A DNA stretch of 64,000 nucleotides from Stenotrophomonas sp. NA06056 (GCF_013364355.1 NZ_CP054931.1:2294001-2358000); one strand, 5' to 3'; counted from the first letter of the stretch, positions 16,961 through 26,965 are shown. The notes: generated by a model not told the origin, from the letters alone. Translations and numbers: made by a program.

Positions 16961-19435
16961 TCAGTGCAGCTGGCTGCCTGGTGCCGCACACCAGGACACC
17001 GGCAGATCCTTCACCGCCGTGCCCCAGCCCTGCGTCGGCGCCGTGCCATCGAGGGCGAAACGCAGCTTCGGGCCCTGCTGCAGCTGGTTCCAGCCCAGCC
17101 ACACCGGCGCATGGGCCTTGCCGTCAACCTGCACACCCTGCACATACTGCAGGCGGCGGCCATCGGCGCCAGGCGCCTCGATGCGCAGGGTACGGCCATT
17201 GCCCAGCTCGACCTCGACCTTGGCAAAGCGCGGCGTATGCAGCAGGAATTCGCCACTGCCCGGCACCGCAGGGTACAGGCCGATCGCACTGAACAGGTAC
17301 CAGGCCGACATCGTTCCGAGGTCGTCGTTGCCGGTCAGGCCGTTGGGTGCATTGGTGAACAGCTGTTGCGCCGCACGCACTACCGCCGCGGTCTTCCACG
17401 GCTGGCCGATCAGCGTGTACAGCCACGGCGAGTGCAGGTCGGGCTCGTTGTTCGGGTTGTAGCGGAACTGGTTGTAGTAGCTGTACGGCCCGACCACCCA
17501 TTCCTTGCGGGCGGCATTGAGCGGATCGGCCTGCAGCGCATCCATCGCGAAGAAGGCATCCAGGCGGCGGCCCGCCTGCTCGCGACCGTCCATCGCCTCG
17601 ACCAGGCCCGGCACGTCCTGCTGCGCCAGCCACTGGTACTGCCATGCGGTGCCTTCATGGAAGCCATGGTGCGAACGCGGGCTGTAATGGCCGTCCGCCG
17701 GGGTATACCACTGGCCATCTTCGGTGCGCGGGCGCGGGAAGCCGCTGAAGCCGGTTTCCGCATCACGTACCTGCGGGTCCCATACCTTGCGCCAGTTGCG
17801 GCCACGCTCGCGCAGCGTTGCTGCATCCTGGGCATGGCCGAGGCCATCGGCCATCTGCGAAAGCGCGCAGTCGGCCAGTGCATATTCCAGCGTCGCCGAG
17901 CCGCCATGGTGCGGATCGACATCCATGCCCTTGGACGGGAACGCACGGTCGTAGACCACGTAGCCCTTGTCCAGGTAAGTCGGGTTGCCGGAGCGGCCGG
18001 CCATCCGCGAGTTCAGCGGCGGCGTGCCGAACGCGTTGCGGCGCAATGCATCCCAGGCCTGCGATTCACGGCCCTTGAGCGCACCGAAGCGCCACAGGTC
18101 GACCAGGAACGGAGTGACCGGGTCGCCGGTCATGATGTTGGTCTCGAAATTGGCATAGCCCCAGCGCGGCAGCCAACCACCCTGCTCGTCGATCGCCAGC
18201 AGGGTGCGGCCGATGTCGCGGGCCACGTCCGGACGTGTCAGCGCCAGCCACTGGTTCTGTGCACGGTAGGTGTCCCACAGCGAGAAGTATTCGTAGTAGG
18301 TCCAGCCATCGGCGCGATGAATGCCATCGTCATAGCCACGGTAGCGACCATCGGCATCATTGCCGGTCATCGGCTGCAGCAATGCGTGATAGACCGCGCT
18401 GTAGAACACGGTCCGATCGTCGGCAGTGCCGCCCTGCACACGCACCCGGCCCAGCTGCTCCCGCCAGGACTGCTGCGACAACGCGCGCATGCGCTCGAAG
18501 CCGAGCAGCGCCCCGCCCTGCATGCCCTCGGCGCGCAGATTGGTGCGCGCGCCTTCGGCATCCACGTGCGAGATCGCGCTCACCGCCGTCACCGATTGGC
18601 CCTTGGCGAGATCGAAGCTGAGCCACGCGCCATTCGGCTTCTGCTCGCCTTCCATGCTGTGACGCGCGCCCGGCAGGCCACCGCCCTCGCCCCAGGTACC
18701 ATGCGCCTTGAACGGACGATCGAACTCGATGCGGAACCAGGTGGTGTACTGATGGCCACCGCAGAAACTCTTGGTGACCAGCTTGCCTTCAACCACGCGG
18801 TCACCGACCACGTCGACCACGCTGCCGATGACCGAATGGCGTTCGTTGGCCTGGCCGACGTTGACCAGCACGTGGCCATCGCCCTGGCGCTGGCTGAAGG
18901 TGTAGCGCTCGGCGGCCGCGCGGGTGCGCGCGGTGGCTTCGGCGTCGATGCCGCCGTAGCTGGTCAGGCGCACCTTGTAGTAGCCGGCCTGACCGATTTC
19001 GCCATCGTGGGTATAGGCAGAGGCATACGCCTTGTGGTCGAACTGCTTGGGGTTGGCGGTATCGAAATCGCCCCCGGGGCCAATGCTGCCGGTCACCGGC
19101 AGCACCGACACCTGCCCGCCCTGCTCCCAGCAACCGGCGCCGGAGATGAAGGAGTGGCCGAAACCGCGGATCTTGTCGTCGTCATAGCGCCAGCCCGAGT
19201 AGTGGCTGCCGATCGGGCTGACCTGGACCAGGCCGAACGGTGCCGAGGCGCCGGGGAAGGTGTTGCCATCATCCTTGCTGCCGATGAAGGTGTTGACCTC
19301 GCGCTCCAGCGCGGCCGGTGCGGCCTGCAGCCACGGCGTCACTGCGAGCGCCAGCAGGCAGGCAATGCGGGCCAGGGGCCGATGGGACAGTGCCGACAGG
19401 CGGCGGGCGGGACGACGGCGGGACAACCTGGTCAC
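16961..19435 (-). CDS. Exported GH92 alpha-mannosidase
   Basis: A calcium-dependent exo-alpha-mannosidase acting on mannose-rich N-glycans or mannans. GTG at 19435 is chosen because AAGGAG stands 8 nt upstream and a signal peptide with a long basic N-region and hydrophobic core (ACLLALAVTPWLQAAP) follows. This gives 824 residues; the in-frame ATG codons further upstream read through an operator and a repeat. GH92 hallmarks are seen: NTFIGSKDDGNTFPGASAPFG at the N-terminus, LWDTYRAQNQ, YNPNNEPDLHSPWLY with the acid Glu664, and GNDDLGTMSAWYLFSAIGLY with catalytic Asp704/705. The LacI-type site lies 95 bp upstream of the start. The linkage specificity cannot be told from sequence. Confidence 0.94.
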   Translation of the reverse strand: MTRLSRRRPARRLSALSHRPLARIACLLALAVTPWLQAAPAALEREVNTFIGSKDDGNTFPGASAPFGLVQVSPIGSHYSGWRYDDDKIRGFGHSFISGAGCWEQGGQVSVLPVTGSIGPGGDFDTANPKQFDHKAYASAYTHDGEIGQAGYYKVRLTSYGGIDAEATARTRAAAERYTFSQRQGDGHVLVNVGQANERHSVIGSVVDVVGDRVVEGKLVTKSFCGGHQYTTWFRIEFDRPFKAHGTWGEGGGLPGARHSMEGEQKPNGAWLSFDLAKGQSVTAVSAISHVDAEGARTNLRAEGMQGGALLGFERMRALSQQSWREQLGRVRVQGGTADDRTVFYSAVYHALLQPMTGNDADGRYRGYDDGIHRADGWTYYEYFSLWDTYRAQNQWLALTRPDVARDIGRTLLAIDEQGGWLPRWGYANFETNIMTGDPVTPFLVDLWRFGALKGRESQAWDALRRNAFGTPPLNSRMAGRSGNPTYLDKGYVVYDRAFPSKGMDVDPHHGGSATLEYALADCALSQMADGLGHAQDAATLRERGRNWRKVWDPQVRDAETGFSGFPRPRTEDGQWYTPADGHYSPRSHHGFHEGTAWQYQWLAQQDVPGLVEAMDGREQAGRRLDAFFAMDALQADPLNAARKEWVVGPYSYYNQFRYNPNNEPDLHSPWLYTLIGQPWKTAAVVRAAQQLFTNAPNGLTGNDDLGTMSAWYLFSAIGLYPAVPGSGEFLLHTPRFAKVEVELGNGRTLRIEAPGADGRRLQYVQGVQVDGKAHAPVWLGWNQLQQGPKLRFALDGTAPTQGWGTAVKDLPVSWCAAPGSQLH

Positions 19436-19529
19436 GGGCAGGACTCCTTGGCGGCAGGGCGGCAGCGAAGGACCGGCCGCACTGACCGAGCCCTCGTTTC
19501 CATCGGTACAAATCCGCACCCCGGCGGAT

Positions 19530-19543
19530 TTAGATCGATTCAA
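19530..19543. promoter_or_regulatory. LacI-type operator upstream of GH92
   Basis: TTAGATCGATTCAA, a 14-bp near-palindrome around ATCGAT, 95 bp upstream of the GH92 start. It is identical to the site at 20403 and close to those at 20283, 30275, 30311 and 33336. Confidence 0.7.
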
Positions 19544-19602
19544 GTAGACCATGGGAATTTCGCCCAATGCATTCTGCGGCGCAGCATGAGGGATGGGCGT
19601 CG

Positions 19603-19790
19603 GCCGGGCTGCGCCCGGCACCCGCAGAGGCAACGGCCGAAGCAACGGCAACGGCAACGGCAACAGCTGCACTCCGTGGGATGGCGGGGTGGGTCCGGTT
19701 GCGGGGGACGCCGTAAACCCATCCATGGGGGCTTGGCCGCGGCATCCATGCCGCGGACACCCCCGCGACCGGACCCACCCCGCCTTCGAC
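19603..19790 (+). repeat. Cloverleaf palindromic repeat, copy B
   Basis: The GC hairpin at 19603-19619 (GCCGGGC-TGC-GCCCGGC) is followed by CACCCGCAGAGGCAA and an ACGGCA-rich linker. The 25-bp outer stem (19683-19707 with 19760-19784) has one G-T pair. It encloses hairpin I (19718-19729, CCCA-TCCA-TGGG) and hairpin II (19737-19756, CCGCGGCA-TCCA-TGCCGCGG). The tail is TTCGACAG. It lies in the 1-kb gap between the divergent GH92 and TonB receptor genes. Confidence 0.87.
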
Positions 19791-19959
19791 AGTTTCCCGC
19801 GATCTGCTGGAATTGCATGGCGTGCTCCTGGTGGGTGTCGACCTTGGTCAACACGTGGTCCACGTCATGCGTGGGTTCTCTTCAATCAGATATGGAGATA
19901 CTTGATTTCGATGGATTTGATCAACACAAGGCGTCGAAGAACCATCCGTCACCGGAGAT

Positions 19960-20146
19960 GTGTCGAGGGCGGGGCGGTGTGGGTTGGCAGGACCGTTGGC
20001 GCCATGGATGGCGCCATCGAGCCCCCATGGATGGGTTCACGGCGTGTCCTGCCAACCCACACCGCCCCGCCAAACCCATAGAAAACCAGAGCTGCTTTTG
20101 ACGTTGCCGTCGCTTCCGCCTCTGCGGGTGCCGGGCGCAGCCCGGC
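19960..20146 (-). repeat. Cloverleaf palindromic repeat, copy C (inverted)
   Basis: This copy is opposite in orientation to copy B. The GC hairpin is at 20130-20146 (GCCGGGC-GCA-GCCCGGC). The 26-bp outer stem is perfect (19968-19993 with 20046-20071). Hairpin II is at 19997-20016 (8-bp stem) and hairpin I at 20024-20035; both have the loop TGGA, which is TCCA on the minus strand. The outer-arm sequence differs from copy B at many positions, yet pairing is complete. Between copies B and C (19791-19959) no gene or other clear signal is seen except a degenerate GTCGACC/GGTCAAC hairpin. Confidence 0.87.
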
Positions 20147-20166
20147 CGACCCACCCCGTTTGCGCA

Positions 20167-20180
20167 TGTAACCGCTTACA
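20167..20180. promoter_or_regulatory. Second type of palindrome upstream of the TonB receptor
   Basis: TGTAACCGCTTACA has TGTAA/TTACA arms around a CG-rich centre, like many LacI/GalR-family operators, but differs from the 14-bp ATCGAT sites. It lies about 285 bp before the receptor start and may bind a different regulator. Confidence 0.4.
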
Positions 20181-20282
20181 GCAATTTTCCCCAAAGGGTC
20201 ATTGGCACGACACGTCGCTGCCATATTGCGCAGCAACATGCGTCGGCGCCGTGGCCGTGCTAAAAATCGCCCCGCCCATCGC

Positions 20283-20296
20283 TTAGATCGATCCAA
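20283..20296. promoter_or_regulatory. LacI-type operator 1 of the TonB receptor gene
   Basis: TTAGATCGATCCAA, 168 bp upstream of the receptor start codon. It is 120 bp from a second site with the same orientation, a spacing that would allow looping by a tetrameric LacI protein. Confidence 0.7.
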
Positions 20297-20402
20297 GACG
20301 ACAGCGCGATGGCCCGGAGTTGGGGAGCAAGACAGGACGTGCCGCGCCATCTGCCAGGCGCTCGTTGCATCTGCAGGGCGAAGGCAAGATCGGCATCACG
20401 AA

Positions 20403-20416
20403 TTAGATCGATTCAA
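20403..20416. promoter_or_regulatory. LacI-type operator 2 of the TonB receptor gene
   Basis: TTAGATCGATTCAA, 48 bp upstream of the receptor ATG, where it could cover the promoter or start site. It is identical to the GH92 site at 19530. Confidence 0.72.
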
Positions 20417-20463
20417 GTTTCCGCGTCAGTCAGTCACCGGATCAATCCAGGAGAGAGGGAGAG

Positions 20464-23400
20464 ATGGCAATGAAGCATTCAACACGTACGCAGGGCCACG
20501 ACGCGTTGTCGCTGGCCATCGCGCTGGCCCTGGCCGCCGCCGTCGCCCCGCTTGGCGCCTCCGCGCAGCAGGCGGCAACGACCGGCGCGCAGGACGCCAC
20601 CACCCTGGACAGTGTCCAGGTCACCGGCTACCGCTACGCGATCGAAAAGAGCCTGCAGCAGAAGCGCGACGCCAACGCCGTGGTCGAGGTCATCACCGCC
20701 GAAGACGTTGGCAAGTTCCCCGACAAGAACGTGGCCGATGCGCTTCAGCGCGTGCCGGGCGTGGTCATCACCCGCAGCGGCGGCGAAGGCAAGTCGGTCA
20801 GCGTGCGCGGCCTTGCGCCGGACCTGACCCTGACCCAGTTGAACGGCAACTACGTCGCCTCGTCGGAAACCAACAACGAAGCCACCCGTTCGTTCAACTA
20901 CACCCTGCTGCCGTCGAACATGCTGTCCAGCGCCGAACTGTTCAAGTCGCCGGAAGCACGCATCGACGAAGGCGGCATCGGTGGCACGGTCATCCTGCAC
21001 ACGCGCCGTCCGCTGGATATGGAAACCAATTCCGGCTACGTGAACCTGGAAGGCACCTCGTCCGACACCAGCCACGACGTCGACCCGCAGGTCTCGGCGC
21101 TGTACTCCTGGCACAGCAAGGACGAGCGCTTCGGCGTGCTGGTCGGCGTGACCCAGCAGAAGCGCACCAGCCGCACCATGGAGACCAGCACCGAGGACTA
21201 CCAGTGGTACGGCAACAACACCACCGCGCGCGATGCCAACGGCAACCTGCTGGAACAGGATGGCATCCACTACTGGTGGGGCCAGTCCGGTTTCAACAAC
21301 CAGACTGGCACGAACTACAGCGAATTCTTCATGCCGACCTCGGTGAACTTCGCGGTGAAGGAAGAAAAGCGCGAACGCAAGGGCGGCCAGCTGACCTTCC
21401 AGTTCAAGCCGATCGACAACCTGACCCTGACCGCGAACTACTTCCGCTTCGAGCTGCAGGGTGATTACACCCAGAACATGCTGAAGGTGCCGGAGTGGAA
21501 CCTGGCCCGCTACAACGGCGATGGCAACTGGGCCGGTGGACGCCTGCTCAACGGGCTGAGCTTCGATCCCAGTGGCAGCATCGTCACCGGCGCGCAGTAC
21601 GAAAAGCTTGCCGGCAAGACCTACTACTGCAGCGAGGACCAGGCTGCCGCAGCCGGCCTGCCGCCGGGTGGCTGGGGTCCGGATGACTGCACCATCCCCA
21701 CCCCACAGCTGACCGGTGGCTACAGCAAGGAAAAAGCGCTTTCGCAGACTGCCGACCTGACCGTCGACTGGGACATCAGCCCGCTGTGGAAGGCCAGCTT
21801 CACCGGCGGCCGCACCTGGTCCAAGGGTGGCCCGTCGATGAATTTCCGCATGTCGGCCAAGCCCCGCCGCAAGGTCGGTGACCAGTGGCAGGCGGGCAAC
21901 CAGTACACCGCGTGGGACCTGACCGGCACGCCGTCGCTGACCGTCTCGCCGGACATCCAGCAGCAGCTGATGGCTGGCGTCGCCGAGGTCGATACCGGCT
22001 CCACCGATTCGTCGTGGATGCAGACCGAGGTCAAGCAGAACTACTTCCAGGCCGACGTCACCAAGATGTTCGAAGCCGGCTGGCTGGACTCGATCCAGTT
22101 CGGCGCCAAGTACCGCGACGGCCAGGTGCACCGCAACACCGGCAACACCTACTGGGTCTGCCAGGGCCTGGATCCGGCCGACTATGACAACAATCGTTAC
22201 CAGGCCGGTTGCGATCCGACCGCAGGCAATGCGCAGCCAGGCTTCTTCCTGTCCAACCCGATCAGCAACATCGCCGGTGGCTTCAATGCCAACGTGTTCC
22301 CCGGCATCAACTACCCGGCCTACATCGATTACCTCAACCAGACCTACGGTGGCTCGCACAACCGTACCGAGGAAGACTTCGTCTACGACGTCAACGAGAA
22401 GATCTATTCGGGCTACTTCCAGGCCAACTTCCGCACTGATCGCGTGCGCGGCAATGTCGGCGTGCGCGTGGTGCGCACCAAGCAGTTCGCCCAGTCCAGC
22501 GATTCGGTCGAGCGCTTCAACGACTACTTCGTGGACAACGCCAGCGGCGCGCCAATGAGCTGTGATGACCCGGCCGCCGATCCGAACCTGCGTTGCCAGG
22601 GTGGCTTCGTGCGTCTGCCGGACAACCAGGTGCGCGACAAGGTCTATACCCTCAGCTCGCTGGAAAAGACCTATACCGACTTCCTCCCGAGCTTCAACAT
22701 CGCCTGGGACATCACCGACAACCTGGTGCTGCGCGGTGCCGCGTCGAAGGTGATCGCGCGCCCGGGCTACACCAGCATCGCCTATCCGGGCGGCCTGCAG
22801 TACATCAGCCAGGAATACAGCAACGATCGTCGCGTCGCTGGCGGCACCGACACCCCCGGCTGGTACGGCTCGGGCAGCAACAAGGCACTGGAGCCGTTCA
22901 AGGCGGTGCAGTTCGACCTTGGCCTGGAGTGGTACTTCAAGCCGGGTTCGGTTGCAGGTGTGGCGTTGTTCCGCAAGAACGTGGACAACTTCACCGTGCC
23001 GGTGGTGCGCGACCAGCAGATGACCGTCGGTGGTGAAACGGTGGTGGTGCAGAAGTACAGCACCGAAGCCAACGGCCGCGACGGCGTGTCGCAGGGCGTG
23101 GAGCTGTATGGCCAGTACACCTTCGACATGGGCTTTGGTGTCCAGGCCAACTACACCTACAACGACACCAACCTGGCCTCGATCGTGCTGGATGGCGAGG
23201 AGATCGGTTCGTCGCCGCTGGTCGGCAGCGCCAAGAACCAGGCCAATGTCACCGTGTTCTACGAGAACGAGAAGTTCCTGGCCCGTGCCTCGTACAACCG
23301 TCGTGGCGAAGTGGTGGGTGGACTCAACAACGGCCTCACCACCTACACCAAGCCATACAGCCAGCTGGATCTGAACGTGGCCTACAACATCACGGCGGAC

Positions 23401-23538
23401 TGGACCGTGACTGCAGCAGTGCTGAACGCCACCAAGTCCGAGCTGCGCAGCTACATCGGCAACGACAGCCAGGCCCGACTGCTGTCCAACCTGTATGCCG
23501 GCCGCCAGCTGTACTTCGGCGTGAACTGGAAGTTCTAA
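20464..23538 (+). CDS. TonB-dependent receptor of the Xanthomonas/Caulobacter type
   Basis: A 1024-residue outer-membrane active transporter, here probably for mannose-containing oligosaccharides. It has a signal peptide ending in ASAQQ, then the plug domain with VVEVITAEDVGKFPDKNVADALQRVPGV and SVRGLAPDLTLTQLNG, and a long beta-barrel ending in a terminal Phe (NWKF), the usual outer-membrane sorting residue. The FPDKNVADALQR plug motif is typical of the large sugar-receptor subfamily in Xanthomonads. ATG at 20464 follows GGAGAGAGGGAGAG. Two LacI-type operators sit upstream and a strong intrinsic terminator follows, so it is monocistronic. Its divergent partner is the GH92 mannosidase. Confidence 0.95.
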   Translation: MAMKHSTRTQGHDALSLAIALALAAAVAPLGASAQQAATTGAQDATTLDSVQVTGYRYAIEKSLQQKRDANAVVEVITAEDVGKFPDKNVADALQRVPGVVITRSGGEGKSVSVRGLAPDLTLTQLNGNYVASSETNNEATRSFNYTLLPSNMLSSAELFKSPEARIDEGGIGGTVILHTRRPLDMETNSGYVNLEGTSSDTSHDVDPQVSALYSWHSKDERFGVLVGVTQQKRTSRTMETSTEDYQWYGNNTTARDANGNLLEQDGIHYWWGQSGFNNQTGTNYSEFFMPTSVNFAVKEEKRERKGGQLTFQFKPIDNLTLTANYFRFELQGDYTQNMLKVPEWNLARYNGDGNWAGGRLLNGLSFDPSGSIVTGAQYEKLAGKTYYCSEDQAAAAGLPPGGWGPDDCTIPTPQLTGGYSKEKALSQTADLTVDWDISPLWKASFTGGRTWSKGGPSMNFRMSAKPRRKVGDQWQAGNQYTAWDLTGTPSLTVSPDIQQQLMAGVAEVDTGSTDSSWMQTEVKQNYFQADVTKMFEAGWLDSIQFGAKYRDGQVHRNTGNTYWVCQGLDPADYDNNRYQAGCDPTAGNAQPGFFLSNPISNIAGGFNANVFPGINYPAYIDYLNQTYGGSHNRTEEDFVYDVNEKIYSGYFQANFRTDRVRGNVGVRVVRTKQFAQSSDSVERFNDYFVDNASGAPMSCDDPAADPNLRCQGGFVRLPDNQVRDKVYTLSSLEKTYTDFLPSFNIAWDITDNLVLRGAASKVIARPGYTSIAYPGGLQYISQEYSNDRRVAGGTDTPGWYGSGSNKALEPFKAVQFDLGLEWYFKPGSVAGVALFRKNVDNFTVPVVRDQQMTVGGETVVVQKYSTEANGRDGVSQGVELYGQYTFDMGFGVQANYTYNDTNLASIVLDGEEIGSSPLVGSAKNQANVTVFYENEKFLARASYNRRGEVVGGLNNGLTTYTKPYSQLDLNVAYNITADWTVTAAVLNATKSELRSYIGNDSQARLLSNLYAGRQLYFGVNWKF

Positions 23539-23575
23539 GGCAACACCCCCGCCTCATCGCGGGGACGATCCTCCA

Positions 23576-23611
23576 CGGCAGCCGCGCTGGTACAGGTGGC
23601 TGCCGTTTTTT
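23576..23611 (+). terminator. Intrinsic terminator of the TonB receptor gene
   Basis: An 8-bp stem CGGCAGCC / GGCTGCCG, a 14-nt loop and six T residues begin 38 bp after the receptor stop codon. Confidence 0.88.
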
Positions 23612-23625
23612 GTGCAGCGTATCGC

Positions 23626-23656
23626 TTGACCCTGCCATCGTTGGAACGTGCACACT
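23626..23656 (+). promoter_or_regulatory. CueR-type promoter of copZ
   Basis: -35 TTGACC (23626-23631) and a weak -10 CACACT (23651-23656) are separated by 19 bp containing the imperfect dyad CCTGCCA...TGGAACG. A 19-bp spacer is the hallmark of MerR-family activated promoters. Compare the better match in front of copA. Confidence 0.65.
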
Positions 23657-23690
23657 GCCGCCACCCCCAAGCGAATCGAAGGAGCTACAG

Positions 23691-23885
23691 ATGGAATTCC
23701 ATGTGGAAGGCATGACCTGCGGTGGCTGCGCACGCAGCGTGACCAAGGCGATCGAGCGGGTCGATCCGGCGGCCAGCGTGTCGGCCGACCCGGCCAGCCG
23801 CCGCGTGCAGGTGCAGACCTCGGCCAGCGAAACACAGATCGTCGCGGCACTGACCGAAGCGGGTTTCCCGCCGCGTACGGCCTGA
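23691..23885 (+). CDS. copZ: Copper chaperone, single heavy-metal-associated domain
   Basis: A 64-residue cytosolic metallochaperone: one ferredoxin-like HMA domain with the metal site GMTCGGC near the N-terminus. ATG at 23691 follows GAAGGAG at 6 nt. It has its own CueR-type promoter and is convergent with cueR. CopZ-type proteins hand Cu(I) to CopA-type ATPases and to CueR-type regulators, which are encoded next to it. The next stretch (23886-23962) is a shared bidirectional terminator. Confidence 0.88.
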   Translation: MEFHVEGMTCGGCARSVTKAIERVDPAASVSADPASRRVQVQTSASETQIVAALTEAGFPPRTA

Positions 23886-23907
23886 TCGCCCTGCCAACGA
23901 CGTAAAC

Positions 23908-23949
23908 AATGCCCGCCCCCGTGCAAGTGCCGGGGCGGGCATTTCTTTT
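23908..23949. terminator. Bidirectional terminator between copZ and cueR
   Basis: A 12-bp perfect stem AATGCCCGCCCC / GGGGCGGGCATT with a 12-nt loop is followed by TTTCTTTT-type sequence on the plus strand. It lies between two convergent genes. Confidence 0.85.
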
Positions 23950-23962
23950 CCATCTGTCTTCG

Positions 23963-24415
23963 TCAGGTCCTGCGCGCGCGCCTGCGTACTGCCCCTGCGG
24001 GCGCTGCAACCGGCGCAGCGCCCTCCTCGCCTTCACCCAACCGCTGCAGGATCGGGCACTCGGGGCGATCATCGCCAGCGCAGCAACTGATCAGCGATTT
24101 CAATGTATCGGCCATCTGCCGCATGTTCTCGATGCGCTGTTCCAGGTCATCGATGTGCTGCTCGGCCAGGCGTTTGACGTCGGCGCTGTGGCGCGAGGTG
24201 TCGTTCCACAGGCCCAGCAGGTCAGCGATCTCGGCCACCGAAAAGCCGAGATCACGCGCGCGACGGATGAAACGCAGCCGATGCACGTCAGCCTGCGAAT
24301 AGGCGCGATAGCCCGCGCCGGTACGGTCAGCCGGCGGAATCAGGCCGATCTGCTCGTAGTAGCGGATCATCTTGGCCGACACGCTGGACGCCTTCGACGC
24401 TTCACCGATGTTCAT
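23963..24415 (-). CDS. cueR: Cu(I)-responsive MerR-family activator
   Basis: A 150-residue dimeric regulator that binds 19-bp-spacer promoters and activates them when Cu(I), Ag(I) or Au(I) is bound. It has the N-terminal winged helix MNIGEASKASSVSAKMIRYYEQ, with a GLIPPADRTGAGYRAY segment typical of CueR, then a dimerisation helix and the metal loop CCAGDDRPEC. The two Cys spaced by seven residues match CueR Cys112/Cys120. A basic tail follows. It starts 12 bp after copA on the same strand, so copper induces its own regulator. The targets seen here are the copA and copZ promoters. Confidence 0.92.
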   Translation of the reverse strand: MNIGEASKASSVSAKMIRYYEQIGLIPPADRTGAGYRAYSQADVHRLRFIRRARDLGFSVAEIADLLGLWNDTSRHSADVKRLAEQHIDDLEQRIENMRQMADTLKSLISCCAGDDRPECPILQRLGEGEEGAAPVAAPAGAVRRRARRT

Positions 24416-24427
24416 GCAATCGCTCCT

Positions 24428-26929
24428 TCAATGAGCCACATGGGACGCGTCCGCCATCGGCGCCTGGAAGCGCCGCAGGCGCAGCGCATTGCCGAGCACG
24501 AACACGCTGGACAGGGCCATCGCACCGGCGGCGAACACCGGCGACAGCAACACACCCCATACCGGGTACAGCGCGCCCGCTGCGACCGGGATCAACGCGG
24601 TGTTGTAGGCGAAGGCCCAGAACAGGTTCTGGCGGATGTTGCCGATGGTCGCCTTCGACAGCGCGATGGCGTTGGGCACGCCCTGCAGGTTGCCGGACAT
24701 CAGCACCACATCGGCCGATTCCACCGCGACGTCGGTACCCGTGCCGATGGCCAGGCCGACATCAGCCTCGGCCAGCGCCGGCGCATCGTTGATGCCATCA
24801 CCGACGAACGCGATCTGCCCGTAGGCGGCCTTCAGCCGGCGCACCGCCTCCACCTTGCCTTCCGGCAGCACTTCGGCCACCACGTCATCGATGCCGAGCT
24901 GGCGGGCGATGGCCTGCGCGGTAGCGGCATTGTCACCGGTAATCATGGCCACCTTCAGGCCAAGCTGGTGCAGGGCGGCAATGGCGGCCGGCGTACTCGG
25001 CTTGATCGGATCGGACACCGCGATGATCGCCGCCAGGCGGCCATTGATGGCGGCATACAGCGGTGACTTGCCTTCGTTGCCCAGGCGATCGGCCAGCACG
25101 GCGAAACTGCCGATGTCCACGCCCAGCGAACGCATGAAACGGTCGGCGCCCACTTCCACGCGTGCGCCATCGACGGTTGCACGCACGCCCATGCCGGTTA
25201 CGGACTCGAAATCATCCATCGCCGGCAACGCGATGCCCTGCTCCGTCGCCGCCTCGACAATGGCGCGGGCGATCGGATGCTCCGAGCGAGATTCCACCGC
25301 CGCCACCCGTGCCAGCACCTGCGCGCGATCGAAGCCGTCGGCAATCTCCAGGTCGGTCAGCAGCGGACGGCCTTCGGTCAGGGTGCCGGTCTTGTCCACC
25401 GCCACCACCTTGGCATCCTTCAACAGCTGCAGCGCCTCGCCCTTGCGGAACAGCACGCCCATCTCGGCACCGCGGCCGGTGCCGACCATGATCGAGGTCG
25501 GCGTCGCCAGCCCCATCGCGCACGGGCAGGCAATGATCAGCACGGCCACGGCGTTGACCAGCGCGAAGGTCAGCGCCGGCGACGGCCCGAAGATCAGCCA
25601 CACCAGGAAGGTCGCGAGGGCTGCCAGCATCACCGCCGGCACGAACCACAGCGTGACCTTGTCGACCACCGCCTGGATCGGCAGCTTGGAGCCCTGCGCC
25701 TGTTCAACCAGACGGATGATCTGCGCCAGCATGGTCTGCCCACCCACCGCCGTCGCACGCAGGGTCAGTGCGCCCTTCTGGTTGACGGTACCACCGACCA
25801 CGCTGCTGCCGGCCGACTTCTCCACCGGGATCGGCTCGCCGGTGATCATCGATTCGTCGACGAAGCTGCGACCGTCGGTCACCTCACCATCCACCGGCAC
25901 GCGCTCGCCCGGACGCACGTCCAGCAGGTCGCCCAGCAGCACCTCGTTGATCGGGATATCGACGATGCGCCCTTCGCGGCTGACATGCGCCACCTTGGCC
26001 TGCAGGTTGACCAGGCGCTTGATCGCCTCGGAAGTGCGGCCTTTCGCGCGCACCTCCAGGAACCGGCCGAGCAGGATCAGCGCGACGATCACCGCCGCCG
26101 CTTCGTAGTAGACATTCACCGTGCCCGCCGGCAACAGGCGCGGGATGAATGTGGCCACGACCGAATAGCCGAATGCCGCGGCGGTACCCACCGCCACCAG
26201 CGAATTCATGTCCGGCGCCAAGCGCAGCAGCGCCGGGAAGCCCTTCTGGTAGAAGCGCCGGCCCGGAATGGCCAGGACCAGCGCGGTCAGCACGAACTGC
26301 AGGTACCAGCTTGCCTGGAGGCCGATCGTGGACATCACCCAGTGATGCATGCCGGGAATCAGGTGCGAGCCCATTTCCAGCACGAAGACCGGTGCTGCCA
26401 ACACGCTGGCCAGGATCAGGTCGCGTTTCAGCGCCACCCGCTCGGCATCCTTTTTTTCCGCCGCTTCCTCATCGACCTGGGTACCGCCATCGATCGCGTG
26501 CGCCGCGTAGCCGACGTTGTCGATTGCCGCCACCAGCGCGTCGATGCCGGCGACGCCGCGCACGGTCGCGCGCTCGGTGGCCAGGTTGACGCTGGCCTGG
26601 CTGACGCCCGGCACCGCCAACAGCGCGCGCTCAACGCGGCCGACGCAGGAAGCGCAGGTCATGCCTTCCACGGCCAGTTCGGTGGTCGCAGCCGGCACCT
26701 CATAACCCACGCTTTCCACCGCCTGGATCAGGGCATCGCGGTCGATCGGGCCAGAGGAACGGATGTCCGCACGCTCGGTGGCCAGGTTGACCGAGACACT
26801 GGCGACCCCCTCCACCTTGGCCAAGGCCGCTTCGACCCGGCCGACACAGCTGGCGCAGGTCATGCCTTCGATCGGCAGGCTGAGGGTGGACGTCGTCCCG
26901 GGGACGGCAGTAACGCTGGCAGTGCTCAT
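24428..26929 (-). CDS. copA: Cu(I)-exporting P1B-type ATPase
   Basis: An inner-membrane ATPase of 833 residues that pumps cytosolic Cu(I) outward. Two N-terminal HMA domains carry GMTCASC (Cys25/28 and Cys92/95). The membrane CPC motif is at 469-471, TGE at about 364-366, DKTGT with phosphorylated Asp513, the SEHP histidine at 552, and [14 protein letters not shown] near the C-terminus. The order and spacing are those of bacterial CopA. The CueR promoter lies 37 bp upstream of the ATG, and cueR follows at 12 bp. Confidence 0.97.
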   Translation of the reverse strand: MSTASVTAVPGTTSTLSLPIEGMTCASCVGRVEAALAKVEGVASVSVNLATERADIRSSGPIDRDALIQAVESVGYEVPAATTELAVEGMTCASCVGRVERALLAVPGVSQASVNLATERATVRGVAGIDALVAAIDNVGYAAHAIDGGTQVDEEAAEKKDAERVALKRDLILASVLAAPVFVLEMGSHLIPGMHHWVMSTIGLQASWYLQFVLTALVLAIPGRRFYQKGFPALLRLAPDMNSLVAVGTAAAFGYSVVATFIPRLLPAGTVNVYYEAAAVIVALILLGRFLEVRAKGRTSEAIKRLVNLQAKVAHVSREGRIVDIPINEVLLGDLLDVRPGERVPVDGEVTDGRSFVDESMITGEPIPVEKSAGSSVVGGTVNQKGALTLRATAVGGQTMLAQIIRLVEQAQGSKLPIQAVVDKVTLWFVPAVMLAALATFLVWLIFGPSPALTFALVNAVAVLIIACPCAMGLATPTSIMVGTGRGAEMGVLFRKGEALQLLKDAKVVAVDKTGTLTEGRPLLTDLEIADGFDRAQVLARVAAVESRSEHPIARAIVEAATEQGIALPAMDDFESVTGMGVRATVDGARVEVGADRFMRSLGVDIGSFAVLADRLGNEGKSPLYAAINGRLAAIIAVSDPIKPSTPAAIAALHQLGLKVAMITGDNAATAQAIARQLGIDDVVAEVLPEGKVEAVRRLKAAYGQIAFVGDGINDAPALAEADVGLAIGTGTDVAVESADVVLMSGNLQGVPNAIALSKATIGNIRQNLFWAFAYNTALIPVAAGALYPVWGVLLSPVFAAGAMALSSVFVLGNALRLRRFQAPMADASHVAH

Positions 26930-26965
26930 GGCCTGGTTTCCCTGGTTCCATCTGGAGAGATGACC

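Noticed and set aside
16886..20101. Long plus-strand frame opposite GH92
   Set aside because: Antisense shadow of a clear GH92 gene; it continues into repeats and has biased Arg/Ala/His composition.
19540..20154. Short frames over the cloverleaf repeats, both strands, such as those containing MDGFTA or AAKPPWMGLRRP
   Set aside because: The peptides follow from the palindromic DNA and recur in the other copies only because the DNA recurs. Frames are inconsistent and lack ribosome-binding sites.
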